Program-made: the position numbers and the translations under genes
Origin: CAZFER01 sp964517495
GTDB lineage: Bacteria > Hinthialibacterota > Hinthialibacteria > Hinthialibacterales > Hinthialibacteraceae
Direction: 5' to 3'
Length of the DNA: 64,000 nt
NCBI GenBank assembly: GCA_964517495.1
Contig: CAZFER010000004.1
Coordinates: 1 to 64,000 of the forward strand
Shown: one piece after another, positions 27,161 to 36,178 of the stretch
Layout: each line of letters begins with the position of its first letter
How positions within the stretch are numbered: position 1 is the first letter of the stretch
Notes under the pieces: generated by a model
Told to the model about the DNA's origin: nothing
Seen by the model: only the letters and a program-made list of their open reading frames with translations
The model's database searches: none

Positions 27161-29173
27161 TTACCCGGCTTGTTTATCAGTTGATGGGACGGGGGGTTTT
27201 TGGAGGTCGAAGAAGTTTGGACTGTGGCTGAATTGTTTGCACAGCAACGTTTCAGGGATTTCCTTGATAAAGCGTGAGGGTGTACGTTTGACTCGGCGGC
27301 CGTATTTATTACGTTCTTTGGTCAGGCTTAAGGTGAGGTGTTGCTGGGCACGTGTCATGCCGACGTAACATAAGCGTCGTTCTTCATCCACATCGGTGTT
27401 ATCCTTCACCGATTTGGCGTGAGGGAGTAGATCTTCTTCCATTCCACACAGGAACACAAAGGGAAATTCGAGGCCTTTGGCGCTGTGCAAGGTGGCGAGC
27501 ATCACGGCGTTTTCGAATTTGTTTTTCTGTTTGCCTTCTGTATCCGGTTCATCGCCCAGGGAAATGGAGTCGATAAAATCGGCCAAGCTGGCTTTGGGTT
27601 TTTGGTCGATGAACGAGGAGGCGGCGGAAGCCAGTTCCTCGATGAGTTCGATTTTCATTTGGGCGGTGATGGCATCGTCGATGGTGCGATTCAGTTCTTC
27701 GCGATAACCGCTGCGTTCAATGGTTAATTGCACCAGGCCGGGCAGGGGGATGCGTTGTGATTCATGATGCAGGGATTCAATCAATTGTTGGAATGATGTC
27801 AAGCCTTGGCGTGCTTGCAGGCTGATTTGACGGTCATCAAGGGAGTTTTTTAAAAGATGGAAGATGGGAACTTTGCGTTGATGGGCCATCTCGGTCAAAT
27901 GAACCACAGCCTGATTGCCGATACCACGGCGTGGATAGTTGATGACTCGTAACAAGCTTAAATCATCGGATGGATTTTGGATAACCCGTAGATAGGCGAT
28001 GATATCCTTGATTTCCTTGCGTTCGAAGAATTCATAGCCGCCCACGACATTATAGGGGATTTTGGCGATACGGAAGGCGCTTTCCAAGGCGCGGGATTGA
28101 ACGTTGCTTCGATATAAGACCGCAAATTCGCGCCATTGGGCTGAGGTTTTATTTTTGATGGTTAGGATGCGGTGGGCGATGGTTTGGGCTTCATCGTTTT
28201 CATCGTTGGCTAAAAAGGCGTCGATAAAACGGCCTCGTCCTTTTTGGGTCCAGAGCCGTTTTTCCTGGCGTTTGTAGTTGTTTTTGATGACGTGCCAGGC
28301 GGCATCCAAAATAACCTGGGTGGAGCGGTAGTTTTGTTCCAATTTAATCACTTTGGCGCTGGGGTAATCCCGTTCAAATTGGAGAATGTTTTTGATTTGT
28401 GCTCCGCGCCATCCGTAGATGCTTTGGTCATCATCGCCGACGGCACAGATGTTTTTGCGGTTACCTGCCAGTAAAGCAAGCAGGGCGCATTGCCCATCGT
28501 TGGTGTCCTGGTATTCATCGATAAGAATATGTTGATAGCGGTTTTGGTAAAAATTCAGTACATCCGGGTGTTTTTTGAACAAGCGAATGGGCAGCAGGAT
28601 CAAATCATCAAAATCGACGGCTTGATGTGCTCGAAGGGATTGCTGGAAGTGCTGAAAGACATCATTGAAAACGAGGTCATATTTATCGCCGAACAACGGG
28701 ACATTGTCCACTTTATGAAGGGAAGCGTTTTTGTATGCACTTATGCGGGATAGCAAAATGCCCGCGTCGAATTTTTCGCGTTTTTGGGGATGTTCACGCA
28801 AGTAAGTTTTGATCAACGAGAGTTGATCGCCTTCGTTGTAGATGGTGAAATCTTTTCGGTAGCCGATCCGATGGCCGTTTTGCCGCAGGATTTTCAGGCC
28901 GAGGGAATGAAATGTCGAAAGGGTGATTTCATTGCCTTTGGGGCCGATCAACGCTTTGACGCGTTGTTTCATTTCATTGGCGGCTTTGTTGGTGAAGGTT
29001 AAACCAAGGATGGTTTTGGGATCAACTTTACATTGGTTGATCAAGTAGGCAATGCGATAGGTAATCACGCGAGTTTTACCACTACCTGCTCCCGCCAAAA
29101 TCAACAAAGGACCGTTGATATGGCTTACGGCTGAAAACTGTTCTGGATTAAGGAGATTTTTATATAAAACCAT
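27161..29173 (-). CDS. UvrD/Rep/PcrA-family superfamily 1A DNA helicase
   Basis: The 670-residue protein is an ATP-driven 3'-5' helicase of the Rep/UvrD/PcrA type. In order it has the Q motif (LNPEQFSAV), Walker A (AGAGSGKTRV), motif Ia (GLTFTNKAANEMK), Walker B (DEYQDTN), motif III (GDDDQSIYGWRGA), motif IV (LEQNYRST), motif V (LATLHSAKGLEFPFVF) and motif VI (EERRLCYVGMTRAQ). The length is nearest to Rep. It acts in replication restart, repair or clearing of transcription-replication conflicts. The start lacks a clear ribosome binding site. It converges on the cyclase gene. Confidence 0.95.
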   Translation of the reverse strand: MVLYKNLLNPEQFSAVSHINGPLLILAGAGSGKTRVITYRIAYLINQCKVDPKTILGLTFTNKAANEMKQRVKALIGPKGNEITLSTFHSLGLKILRQNGHRIGYRKDFTIYNEGDQLSLIKTYLREHPQKREKFDAGILLSRISAYKNASLHKVDNVPLFGDKYDLVFNDVFQHFQQSLRAHQAVDFDDLILLPIRLFKKHPDVLNFYQNRYQHILIDEYQDTNDGQCALLALLAGNRKNICAVGDDDQSIYGWRGAQIKNILQFERDYPSAKVIKLEQNYRSTQVILDAAWHVIKNNYKRQEKRLWTQKGRGRFIDAFLANDENDEAQTIAHRILTIKNKTSAQWREFAVLYRSNVQSRALESAFRIAKIPYNVVGGYEFFERKEIKDIIAYLRVIQNPSDDLSLLRVINYPRRGIGNQAVVHLTEMAHQRKVPIFHLLKNSLDDRQISLQARQGLTSFQQLIESLHHESQRIPLPGLVQLTIERSGYREELNRTIDDAITAQMKIELIEELASAASSFIDQKPKASLADFIDSISLGDEPDTEGKQKNKFENAVMLATLHSAKGLEFPFVFLCGMEEDLLPHAKSVKDNTDVDEERRLCYVGMTRAQQHLTLSLTKERNKYGRRVKRTPSRFIKEIPETLLCKQFSHSPNFFDLQKPPVPSTDKQAG

Positions 29174-29197
29174 AGATTTTAGGGACTTTTATTCAAT

Positions 29198-29368
29198 TTA
29201 AGCAATTTGATTCAAATGAGCTGCTTTTTCCCACTTAGAGTGTGGGAGGTTTTGATGTGGAATTAGGGTTAGGATCATATCAATGCCGAGATATTCAATC
29301 AACCAGCGGAACTCACTTTTTTTGCAATTGGCTCGAGGAGCATACACTTTACAATTGGCCTTTTTCAT
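29198..29368 (-). CDS. Possible small protein or gene remnant upstream of the helicase
   Basis: A 56-codon frame, MKKANCKVYAPRANCKKSEF and so on to KAAHLNQIA, ends 24 bases before the helicase start codon. The frame stays open upstream of this ATG for about 20 further codons (FYHA precedes the Met) without another start, and the composition looks protein-like (WLIEYLGIDMILTLIPHQ). It may be a truncated gene end or a real small protein. I do not recognise it. Confidence 0.3.
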   Translation of the reverse strand: MKKANCKVYAPRANCKKSEFRWLIEYLGIDMILTLIPHQNLPHSKWEKAAHLNQIA

Positions 29369-29456
29369 CGCATGATAAAATCTCTTGACATATTGGTCAT
29401 ATGAATGAAAAGGGGAAGTTAGACAGGATTAAAGGATTTTACTAAACGTTTTTTTA

Positions 29457-29520
29457 TCAACCCTCCCTTAGCCCCTACCAATCTTGGGAGGGGAATGGGA
29501 TTCAAAGGGCTGATTACTTA
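29457..29520. repeat. Dispersed C/T-rich repeat family C, right arm only
   Basis: ATCAACCCTCCCTTAGCCCC, CCAATCTTGGGAGGGGAATG and GGCTGATTACTTA match the right arm and tail of the 9356 copy. The left arm is missing. Confidence 0.75.
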
Positions 29521-29607
29521 AAAACTCTTAACAATATAAAGAGAGAGAGATGGTTTTAACCTAACGATCTATCGAGATTAAACAATTGAAAATTAAGGAG
29601 ATAAAAC

Positions 29608-30561
29608 ATGAACCTCGATCGCAGGCAATTTATGGGAACTAGTGGACTTGGTTTAGCGGCTGGTGTGGTAGCGGGTAGCGCGCATGCATCAGAAAATGGT
29701 TCCAAGGTTAAAGTGGGTATTTGTGATTGGAATATCCGTGATGAGAATAACCGGGGTGGAAACTGCCGCCCTGAATTGATTCCCTATGTGAAAAAGGCAC
29801 ATCTTGAGGGTATTCAAGTCAGTGTAGCCACCGATCCAGGCAATGTGCCTTTACGTGATCCTAAGGTACGGCAGCAATATATTGAGTTAGGCAAAAAGCA
29901 TGGGATTAAATTCCCATCGGTAGCGGCAGGGAGTATACTTAACTCCATACCATTGGCGACAGAACCGCAATCAGCGGTTTATGTGATTGATGCGGTTGAA
30001 GCGGCGGCTGCCCTTGGTTCAACCAACATTTTGATGGCCTTTTTTGGTAATGGGGATTTGCGGCTTAAAGATAGTCAAGGGCGATTTCGGATTAAGCGTG
30101 AGGAACCGTTCCGTGTTTATGAGTTGGATACCAAGAGTGTCAGCCGGGTGGTTGAAGCCTTAAGGCAGATCGCGCCACGAGCAGAAGATGCGGGGATAGC
30201 TTTGGGATTGGAGAATACAATCTCGGCGGAACAGAATTTGGATATTATTGATCAGGTGGGATCAGATATTTTACAAGTTTATTATGATCTCGGTAATTCA
30301 ACAAGCAATGGGTATGATGTTCCGGGTGAATTGCGTATGCTGGGGAATGACCGTATCTGTGAGATCCACTTGAAAGATAATGGCCGGGATGTGAGAGAGT
30401 TTACCTCACCCAATCTGCAGGTTGATTGGCCAGCGGCTGCTGAAGCGCTCAAAGATATTGGTTATGATAAATGGTATGTGATTGAAGAGAGTGGGCGCAA
30501 TAAGCGGTTTATTGAAGATACACAGGCTAATGTGAAGTTTGCGAAGGAACTATTGGCCTGA
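29608..30561 (+). CDS. Tat-exported xylose-isomerase-like TIM barrel (sugar phosphate isomerase/epimerase family)
   Basis: AAGGAGAT precedes ATG 29608. The 317-residue protein has a twin-arginine signal (DRRQFMGTSGLGLAAGVVAG) and a TIM barrel of the AP-endonuclease-2-like family. Metal and substrate residues are suggested by LGLENT (Glu), YDLGNS (Asp), CEIHLKDNGRD (His and Lys-Asp) and YVIEESG (Glu), the usual order in IolE/hydroxypyruvate-isomerase-like members. Such Tat-exported proteins are common in planctomycete-like bacteria and are thought to act on free sugars or sugar derivatives, e.g. in the 3-keto-sugar route. The exact reaction is unknown. A strong terminator follows at 30587. Confidence 0.88.
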   Translation: MNLDRRQFMGTSGLGLAAGVVAGSAHASENGSKVKVGICDWNIRDENNRGGNCRPELIPYVKKAHLEGIQVSVATDPGNVPLRDPKVRQQYIELGKKHGIKFPSVAAGSILNSIPLATEPQSAVYVIDAVEAAAALGSTNILMAFFGNGDLRLKDSQGRFRIKREEPFRVYELDTKSVSRVVEALRQIAPRAEDAGIALGLENTISAEQNLDIIDQVGSDILQVYYDLGNSTSNGYDVPGELRMLGNDRICEIHLKDNGRDVREFTSPNLQVDWPAAAEALKDIGYDKWYVIEESGRNKRFIEDTQANVKFAKELLA

Positions 30562-30586
30562 GGGCTGAAGGATCGGTTGGATTAAC

Positions 30587-30627
30587 AAGACTCTCTGCCC
30601 TGGGTTATGGGGCAGAGAGTCTTTTTT
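30587..30627 (+). terminator. Strong Rho-independent terminator
   Basis: AAGACTCTCTGCCC (30587-30600) pairs perfectly with GGGCAGAGAGTCTT (30610-30623); the U run TTTTTT covers 30622-30627. It ends the TIM-barrel gene 26 bases after its stop and lies just ahead of the FliK-like gene. Confidence 0.95.
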
Positions 30628-30642
30628 ATAGTGGATATTCTT

Positions 30643-31974
30643 ATGCCGGATGCCATTAATCCCCAACAGGTACTTGCGTTAACCAGGACGTCAATGTCGG
30701 CGAATCTGGCGAGACTGCTTGAATCCGGATCGCAATCCGCGCGGGTGTTATCTCAGCAGGCGGGGGGGAAGACGGCTGTTACGATTCAGGGGCGGGTGTT
30801 TCATCTTGATTTGAAAGGATCGGTTGCCAGGCCGGGGGATCAGCTTATGTTGCGGTTGGCAGGTGATCAAATAGTTGTTGAGCATAAAGGGCAGGGGAAA
30901 GACACCTCATCACAATCCCAGGCAGCTCGTTCTTTAACGAATACCTTGTCGAATATGGGGTTGAATCAACCGAATGTTAAAGTCATCGCACAAGCCTTAT
31001 TGCAAGCTGGGATGCCCTTGCAGCAGCATGCCTTGCAGGAATTGGCTCAGCAATTGCGAAATCTATCGCAAAATCAACTTTCCACGCTGGCATTTTTATT
31101 CAGCCGGGGATTACCGGTGAGTGAGTCGTTGGTTTCGTTGTTCGCCGGGCTTTTTAGCCAACGCAGCCATATCGGGCCCAAGACTGAAAAAGTGTTGAAC
31201 TCATTGCGGGAATGGATTGACGAACTGGATGAGGGGGATGAGGAATCAATTAGTGAGCCGAGTTTGAAGCAACTGCGCGAACATTTAAAACATTTTGAAA
31301 GCAATATCCCGGTTCTTCACCCATTTTCTGACCAGCAATTTGAAGAGGAATTGAAGCAACTGATTCAATCCGCATTGACAACACCTGAAGTCATGTTGCA
31401 AGAGGGTAAGGGCGACATGATGAAGTCATTGAGTGAGAGTCTGTTACGGCTTTATTTGCTTTTGCTGGAGTTGAAGCCTCAGCTGGAGAATACGCCTCAG
31501 GCGGATAAGTTGAATGGTTTGATTGAGCAAGTCAAATCGTTGCATGAAAATCTTTCGACGCAGGTTTTGCAGAATTTACCTCCTCAGGAAGCGGGCCAGG
31601 CGGCTCCCATTTATCTTCAACTTCCCTTTAAAGAAGGTGATCAGAATCGGGAACTTGAGTTGGTTTACAAACCCAAACATGACACTGAAAAAGCGGGATC
31701 GTTGGATTTACGGTTTGAACTTACCGCATTTGGTGCGGTTGCGGCTGGATTTGTGTGGAATCATCCTCAGCTTACGGTTGATTTGGTGTTTGAAAAAGAG
31801 GAGTTTGTGGAATTTGTTTCTTCGGCTGTGGATGAATTGAAAGAGGCACTGAATAATAAGGGATTTCAGGTTACGGCGATCAATGTCAAGACGGGGGATG
31901 TTCCTGATAGGTTGGAGCCGGAAACGTCCTTACCTGGTAATTCCACTGAACAAGGATTTGATGTGCGTGTTTGA
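30643..31974 (+). CDS. FliK-like (flagellar hook-length control domain) protein
   Basis: The frame opens at 30607, inside the terminator, so I place the start at ATG 30643; GTG 30631 is also possible. The 443-residue protein has a Gln/Leu-rich helical N-terminal and middle part with an acidic linker (ELDEGDEESISE). The C-terminal domain (about residues 320-425) follows the FliK pattern: a strand pair around ELELVYKPK, LDLRFELTAFGAVAAGFVW, a VDLVFEKEEF strand and a closing helix with LNNKGFQVTAINV. FliK sets hook length and switches flagellar export specificity. No flagellar operon is nearby, so an orphan type III substrate or a gene apart from its cluster are both possible. Confidence 0.65.
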   Translation: MPDAINPQQVLALTRTSMSANLARLLESGSQSARVLSQQAGGKTAVTIQGRVFHLDLKGSVARPGDQLMLRLAGDQIVVEHKGQGKDTSSQSQAARSLTNTLSNMGLNQPNVKVIAQALLQAGMPLQQHALQELAQQLRNLSQNQLSTLAFLFSRGLPVSESLVSLFAGLFSQRSHIGPKTEKVLNSLREWIDELDEGDEESISEPSLKQLREHLKHFESNIPVLHPFSDQQFEEELKQLIQSALTTPEVMLQEGKGDMMKSLSESLLRLYLLLLELKPQLENTPQADKLNGLIEQVKSLHENLSTQVLQNLPPQEAGQAAPIYLQLPFKEGDQNRELELVYKPKHDTEKAGSLDLRFELTAFGAVAAGFVWNHPQLTVDLVFEKEEFVEFVSSAVDELKEALNNKGFQVTAINVKTGDVPDRLEPETSLPGNSTEQGFDVRV

Positions 31975-32083
31975 ATAGTAGGTTATTGAAATCATTGCAC
32001 TTTTTTAACGAACTGCGCATAATTGTTTGATGAGTGTTACACTACCTGAAAATAGATACGGATTTGTGCTAAAGAAAGAGTGA

Positions 32084-33451
32084 ATGGTGACAACTTTATC
32101 CAAAGATCATAATTATTCAAATTGGTATAATCCAATGCGTTGGTTTGAATGGGGGGATTGTTTATCGATCGGGTTTGGTACAACGGTGGCGATGTGGACG
32201 GTGGGTTATATTGTCCGTTTGCCAGCAATTGAATTAATGCCCAAATATCTGTTGTTTCTCTTTTTTATCCTTATGTTAATGGGTGGTTTTTATGGCGGGC
32301 GGTATTCGGCGTTGAAATGGCGAAGTGGATTTGTTATTGGCCTGATCACTTTTGTTTTGAATTTGTTAATTCTTGGCAGTTTGATAAGTGGTGAAAATCC
32401 CAACCAGATTGTTCCATCGGCGCTATTGTGGATTCCAGGCTCATTGGTGTTTTTTGTATTGACGGCGCTGGTTGGTTCAACGTTGGGTGGCTTTTGGTCA
32501 GTGCAGGATGTGGATGTATGTAATTGGCAAGAAGTGTTTGCTAACGTGATGGTGGCGGCGACGCTATTGCTTTTGGTGGCGGGGGGATTGGTGACCAGTT
32601 TTCAGGAGGGATTGTCGGTTCCGGATTGGCCCAATTCGTATGGGTATAATATGTTTTTATATCCTTTGTCCAAAATGTCCGGGGGGATTTATTACGAGCA
32701 TGCCCATCGGCTGTTGGGTTCATTGGTGGGATTGACGACGCTGGTGTTTGCCATTCATCTCCAACGTGTTGAGTCCCGGCGGTGGTTGAATTATCTGGTG
32801 TGGTTTGCGTTTGTGCTTGTGTGCATTCAGGGCATTCTGGGGGGATTGCGGGTGACTGGTAAATTTACGTTTAGTGATTCGTTTGATGATATGTCGCCCA
32901 GTTTAACACTGGCCGTGGTTCATGGAGTGGTGGGGCAGACCTTTTTTGCCCTGGCCATTGCGGTGGCAATATTTTGTTCAACCCGCTGGCAGCGTGTTCA
33001 TCATCAGCTTAAATGTGAATCGGCGAATTTTGACCGTGTGCTGAATGCGGTGATTATTGGTGTGTTGATTATTCAGTTGGTTATTGGTGCGATTTTACGG
33101 CATATGTCAAGCTTGTTGCTGGTTCATGTCAGTATGGCGACCTTTGTTTTGTTGTTTGTCATTTTTTCGGGTATGCGGGCCTGGGGGCTTTATCCTCAAA
33201 TTCCTATTCTGAACCGGTTGGGATTGACCTATATCGGTTTGACGATCCTTCAACTCATTGTGGGTTTTGTTGCGCTTTATGCGACCGTGACCTCCGCTGA
33301 GGGGGCCAATCCAACCTTGTTGGATGTGGTGGTGACGACCATTCATCAGATTATTGGGGCGTTATTGTTGGGGTGTTCGGTGTTGATGACGTTGTGGTGT
33401 TTTAAACTGTTGATTCCAATTGAAGGGGAATGTTATTACTGCGTATCTTAA
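32084..33451 (+). CDS. ctaA: Heme A synthase, CtaA/COX15 family
   Basis: AAAGAGTG precedes ATG 32084. The 455-residue membrane protein converts heme O to heme A for cytochrome oxidase. The four heme-ligating His of the two four-helix bundles are seen in YEHAHRLLGS, AVVHGVVGQ, LVHVSMA and TIHQIIGALL, with GGLVTSFQEGLSVPDWP as the conserved first loop. About 140 residues with four extra helices precede the conserved core, making it longer than the usual 300-360 residues. No cox operon is adjacent. The last 12 or so residues (PIEGECYYCVS) are read from an overlapping relic of another gene, so the natural C-terminus may have been replaced. Confidence 0.9.
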   Translation: MVTTLSKDHNYSNWYNPMRWFEWGDCLSIGFGTTVAMWTVGYIVRLPAIELMPKYLLFLFFILMLMGGFYGGRYSALKWRSGFVIGLITFVLNLLILGSLISGENPNQIVPSALLWIPGSLVFFVLTALVGSTLGGFWSVQDVDVCNWQEVFANVMVAATLLLLVAGGLVTSFQEGLSVPDWPNSYGYNMFLYPLSKMSGGIYYEHAHRLLGSLVGLTTLVFAIHLQRVESRRWLNYLVWFAFVLVCIQGILGGLRVTGKFTFSDSFDDMSPSLTLAVVHGVVGQTFFALAIAVAIFCSTRWQRVHHQLKCESANFDRVLNAVIIGVLIIQLVIGAILRHMSSLLLVHVSMATFVLLFVIFSGMRAWGLYPQIPILNRLGLTYIGLTILQLIVGFVALYATVTSAEGANPTLLDVVVTTIHQIIGALLLGCSVLMTLWCFKLLIPIEGECYYCVS

Positions 33452-33575
33452 TGACAAGCACTTTATGACGGTGGAGGATGATCCATTTAAAGAAGCAGGG
33501 CGAATTGGATTATGGACCAAGGCGGATGCGGAGACGGCATTTGATGATGTGGTGGTGAAGGCGATTGAGGAATGA
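33414..33575 (+). pseudogene. C-terminal relic of a DUF1080 (3-keto-disaccharide hydrolase-like) gene
   Basis: In the +1 frame relative to ctaA the sequence reads KGNVITAYLNDKHFMTVEDD, then PFKEAGRIGLWTKADAETAF and DDVVVKAIEE before a TGA. This matches the end of DUF1080/LamG-like concanavalin domains (usually N-G-K-x-x-x-x-x-D-D-T-F-x-x-A-G-x-I-G-L-W-T-K-A-D-A-x-T-x-F-D-D). A TGA at 33411-33413 closes the frame upstream and no start codon or upstream domain remains. It overlaps the last 38 bases of ctaA. The rest of the gene was presumably deleted. Confidence 0.8.
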
Positions 33576-33581
33576 CAACAA

Positions 33582-35936
33582 ATGGTTATCAATTGGTTAT
33601 TAATTTCTTTAAGTGTGGTTTCGCTTAACCTGGTTGCGAATGGGGGATTTGAGAATGGATTTCAAGATTGGAATACGCTTTGGACCCGGGGAGAAAATGC
33701 AGGTCACGCTCGCATTGATCGTGAGACTGTTCATACGGGCCGGAGTGCGATTCGTATTGAACATACGGGTGAAGAGGATTGGAGTTTGACACCTCGCCAG
33801 CGTATTGATGTGAGTGGCGGTGAACTATTTTCCCTGACCGGTTGGATCAAGGTTCAAGGTGAAGGGAATGCCGAACTTTGTGCGATTACCTATCAGCCGG
33901 GTGACCAGGTTTCAGAATGGACGTACGCTGGAAAGCGTGTGTATGAAACAGATGGATGGAGGCATATTCGAAGCCGGTTTATAATACCTACTGGAATCTC
34001 ACAGATTCACCCACGGGTGATTGGCTATGGGAACGCAACGGTATGGATGGATGATTTTGAACTGGTGCGCGAAGGCCATGTATCGGATTATCAATCGAAA
34101 CTGCCGGATGATTTGGCCCTCTCCAATGCATTGATTAAAGTTGAGTTTGAGCCGGAAGCGTCACTTCTTACCATAACTGATCAACGCAATGGAGTTGTTC
34201 ATCGCCAATTCCCTTATATGCAGGGTGGGATGGTCAAGCAGGCTACCGCAGCGGATAACATGATTGAATGGACGTGGCTGCATTTTCCCACGAATTCGGA
34301 TATCGATTTTACGATTGAGTTGGAGGCTGAGCTGGCTGAATTTCACTTACAGATTCAGGCTGATACAGATTTGAATGCTCCGATTGCTTTTCCTCATCCT
34401 TTTGTTAATCAAGCGGGGGATTATCTGGTTGTGCCCATGAATGAAGGGATTTCTTATCCTGTGGATGATCAGAGCATTGATCCGATGCGGTTGATTGCGT
34501 ATGGCGGACATGGGATTTGTATGCCATTTTGGGGAGTGACGAATGGTTCACGGGGACGCATGGCGATTATGGAAACGCCGAATGATGTCTCTTTGCGTAT
34601 CATTCGAAACGATGGCCTTCTGGCTGCTCTTCCTGAATGGGAGGATGAAAAGGGGACGTTTGGTTATGAACGCTCCATCCGGTATATCTTTTTTGAGCAA
34701 GGCGGGCATGTGGCGATGTGCAAGCGTTATCGTGACCATGCACGCCAGACGGGTTTGCTTAAAACACTGAAAAGCAAGCGTGAGGAAAACCCGAATGTGG
34801 ATCGTTTGATTGGCGCGGTCAATGTGTGGTGTTGGGAGCATAATGCGGTTGAGCTGGTTCGAGAGATGCAATCATTGGGGATTGAGCGAATTTTATGGAG
34901 CCATCGAGAGAGTCCGGATGAGATCAAGACCATGAACCAGATGGAGGGGGTGCTGACCAGCCGATATGACATTTATCAGGACGTGATGAATCCTGATAAT
35001 TTTAAGCACTTGCGGGGTGTTCATCCCGATTGGACGACCGACGCATGGCCGGATGATTTGATGATCGATGCTTCGGGGGATTGGCGAAGAGGATGGCGCG
35101 TAAAAGGAAAGGATAATCAGTGGTATCCGTGTGGGGTGTTGTGTGACAGGCAAGCCTTGCCTTATGCGCGGGAACGGATTTCGGAAGAACTTAAGAACCA
35201 TCCCTATCGCAGCCGATTTATAGACACGACAACGGCCAGTTCGTGGCGGGAATGCTATCATCCTGAGCATCCCATGACGCGTACTGAAAGCCGGTATTGG
35301 AAGATGCAGCTATTACGGGTGGTGTCAGAAGAGATGGGCCTGGTGACCGGATCGGAGACCGGGCATGATGCAGCGGTTCCCTATTTGCATTATTTTGAAG
35401 GGATGCTGAGTTTGGGGCCGTATCGTATTCCCGATGCCGGGCGGAATATGCGGGAATTGTGGTATGACGTGCCTGAGCGGGTGGAGAAATTTCAACTGGG
35501 CCATGACTACCGGTTACCGTTGTGGGAACTGGTGTATCATGACTGCGTCGTTGCCCAATGGTATTGGGGTGATTATAACAACAAACTTCCGACTTTGTGG
35601 GATAAGCGGGATCTATTCAACATACTATATGGCACACCTCCAATGTTTATGTTTGACGATGAGGTGTGGGAGCAATATAAAGAGCGTTTTGTTGAGAGTT
35701 ACAAGAAGGTGGCGCCTGTCGTGCGCAAGGTGGGGTATGCTGAGATGGTTGACCATCAATTTTTGAGGGAGGATCGGTCGGTTCAGCAAACCCGGTTTGA
35801 TAATGGTGTCATTGTGACCGTTAATTTTGGAGAGGCTCCTTATATGTTGAATGAAGAGAGGGTTGTGGCTCCGATGGATTTTGCCGTTTATGATTCGGGA
35901 TCAAAACAGGGGTGTGATTATATGATGCATGAATGA
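33582..35936 (+). CDS. Putative glycoside hydrolase with N-terminal carbohydrate-binding jelly roll
   Basis: The 784-residue protein begins with a short hydrophobic signal segment. Residues about 18-165 form a CBM4/9-like beta sandwich (NLVANGGFENGFQDWNTLW, GRSAIRIEHTGEEDW, ATVWMDDFEL). The long remainder shows a beta-sandwich part and then a TIM-barrel-like region with RFIDTTTASSWRECYHPEHP and GLVTGSETGHDAAVPYLHYF, resembling DUF5696/GH101-related bacterial hydrolases; this is a pattern judgement, not a firm family call. Candidate catalytic acids are the Asp of FIDTTTA and the Glu of TGSETGH. It would act on host or algal glycans. It starts the run of exported enzymes to 40437. Confidence 0.7.
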   Translation: MVINWLLISLSVVSLNLVANGGFENGFQDWNTLWTRGENAGHARIDRETVHTGRSAIRIEHTGEEDWSLTPRQRIDVSGGELFSLTGWIKVQGEGNAELCAITYQPGDQVSEWTYAGKRVYETDGWRHIRSRFIIPTGISQIHPRVIGYGNATVWMDDFELVREGHVSDYQSKLPDDLALSNALIKVEFEPEASLLTITDQRNGVVHRQFPYMQGGMVKQATAADNMIEWTWLHFPTNSDIDFTIELEAELAEFHLQIQADTDLNAPIAFPHPFVNQAGDYLVVPMNEGISYPVDDQSIDPMRLIAYGGHGICMPFWGVTNGSRGRMAIMETPNDVSLRIIRNDGLLAALPEWEDEKGTFGYERSIRYIFFEQGGHVAMCKRYRDHARQTGLLKTLKSKREENPNVDRLIGAVNVWCWEHNAVELVREMQSLGIERILWSHRESPDEIKTMNQMEGVLTSRYDIYQDVMNPDNFKHLRGVHPDWTTDAWPDDLMIDASGDWRRGWRVKGKDNQWYPCGVLCDRQALPYARERISEELKNHPYRSRFIDTTTASSWRECYHPEHPMTRTESRYWKMQLLRVVSEEMGLVTGSETGHDAAVPYLHYFEGMLSLGPYRIPDAGRNMRELWYDVPERVEKFQLGHDYRLPLWELVYHDCVVAQWYWGDYNNKLPTLWDKRDLFNILYGTPPMFMFDDEVWEQYKERFVESYKKVAPVVRKVGYAEMVDHQFLREDRSVQQTRFDNGVIVTVNFGEAPYMLNEERVVAPMDFAVYDSGSKQGCDYMMHE

Positions 35937-36038
35937 ATTGATAGTTTTAAGCCTTAGTGGTTTTCAAGGGTAAAGAACGACACCCGCCGGACCGGCTATC
36001 CATGTTTCATTCACCCAAGTCATGGGACGGATTCTGCA

Positions 36039-36075
36039 ATTCATGACGCACCGGCTAGAAGCCGATGCTCCCCAG
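36039..36075. repeat. Dispersed repeat family B, single copy
   Basis: TTCATGACGCACCGGCTAGA followed by AGCCGATGCTCCCCAGG; one base differs from the core (GGCTAGAAGCC). Confidence 0.75.
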
Positions 36076-36081
36076 GAAATA

Positions 36082-36148
36082 GGGTGGATTGCGTTGTTTA
36101 ACCCATCGAGTACCTTGATGGATCGGGATACGTTATCAATCCAACGTA
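36082..36148. repeat. Dispersed palindromic repeat, family A copy 6 (degenerate)
   Basis: AGGGTGGATTGCGTTGTTTA, ACCCATCGAGTACCTTGATG and GATACGTTATCAATCC follow the family A order with several mismatches. Confidence 0.7.
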
Positions 36149-36178
36149 TCTTGGAATTAAATATCAAATGCGGGCCTT

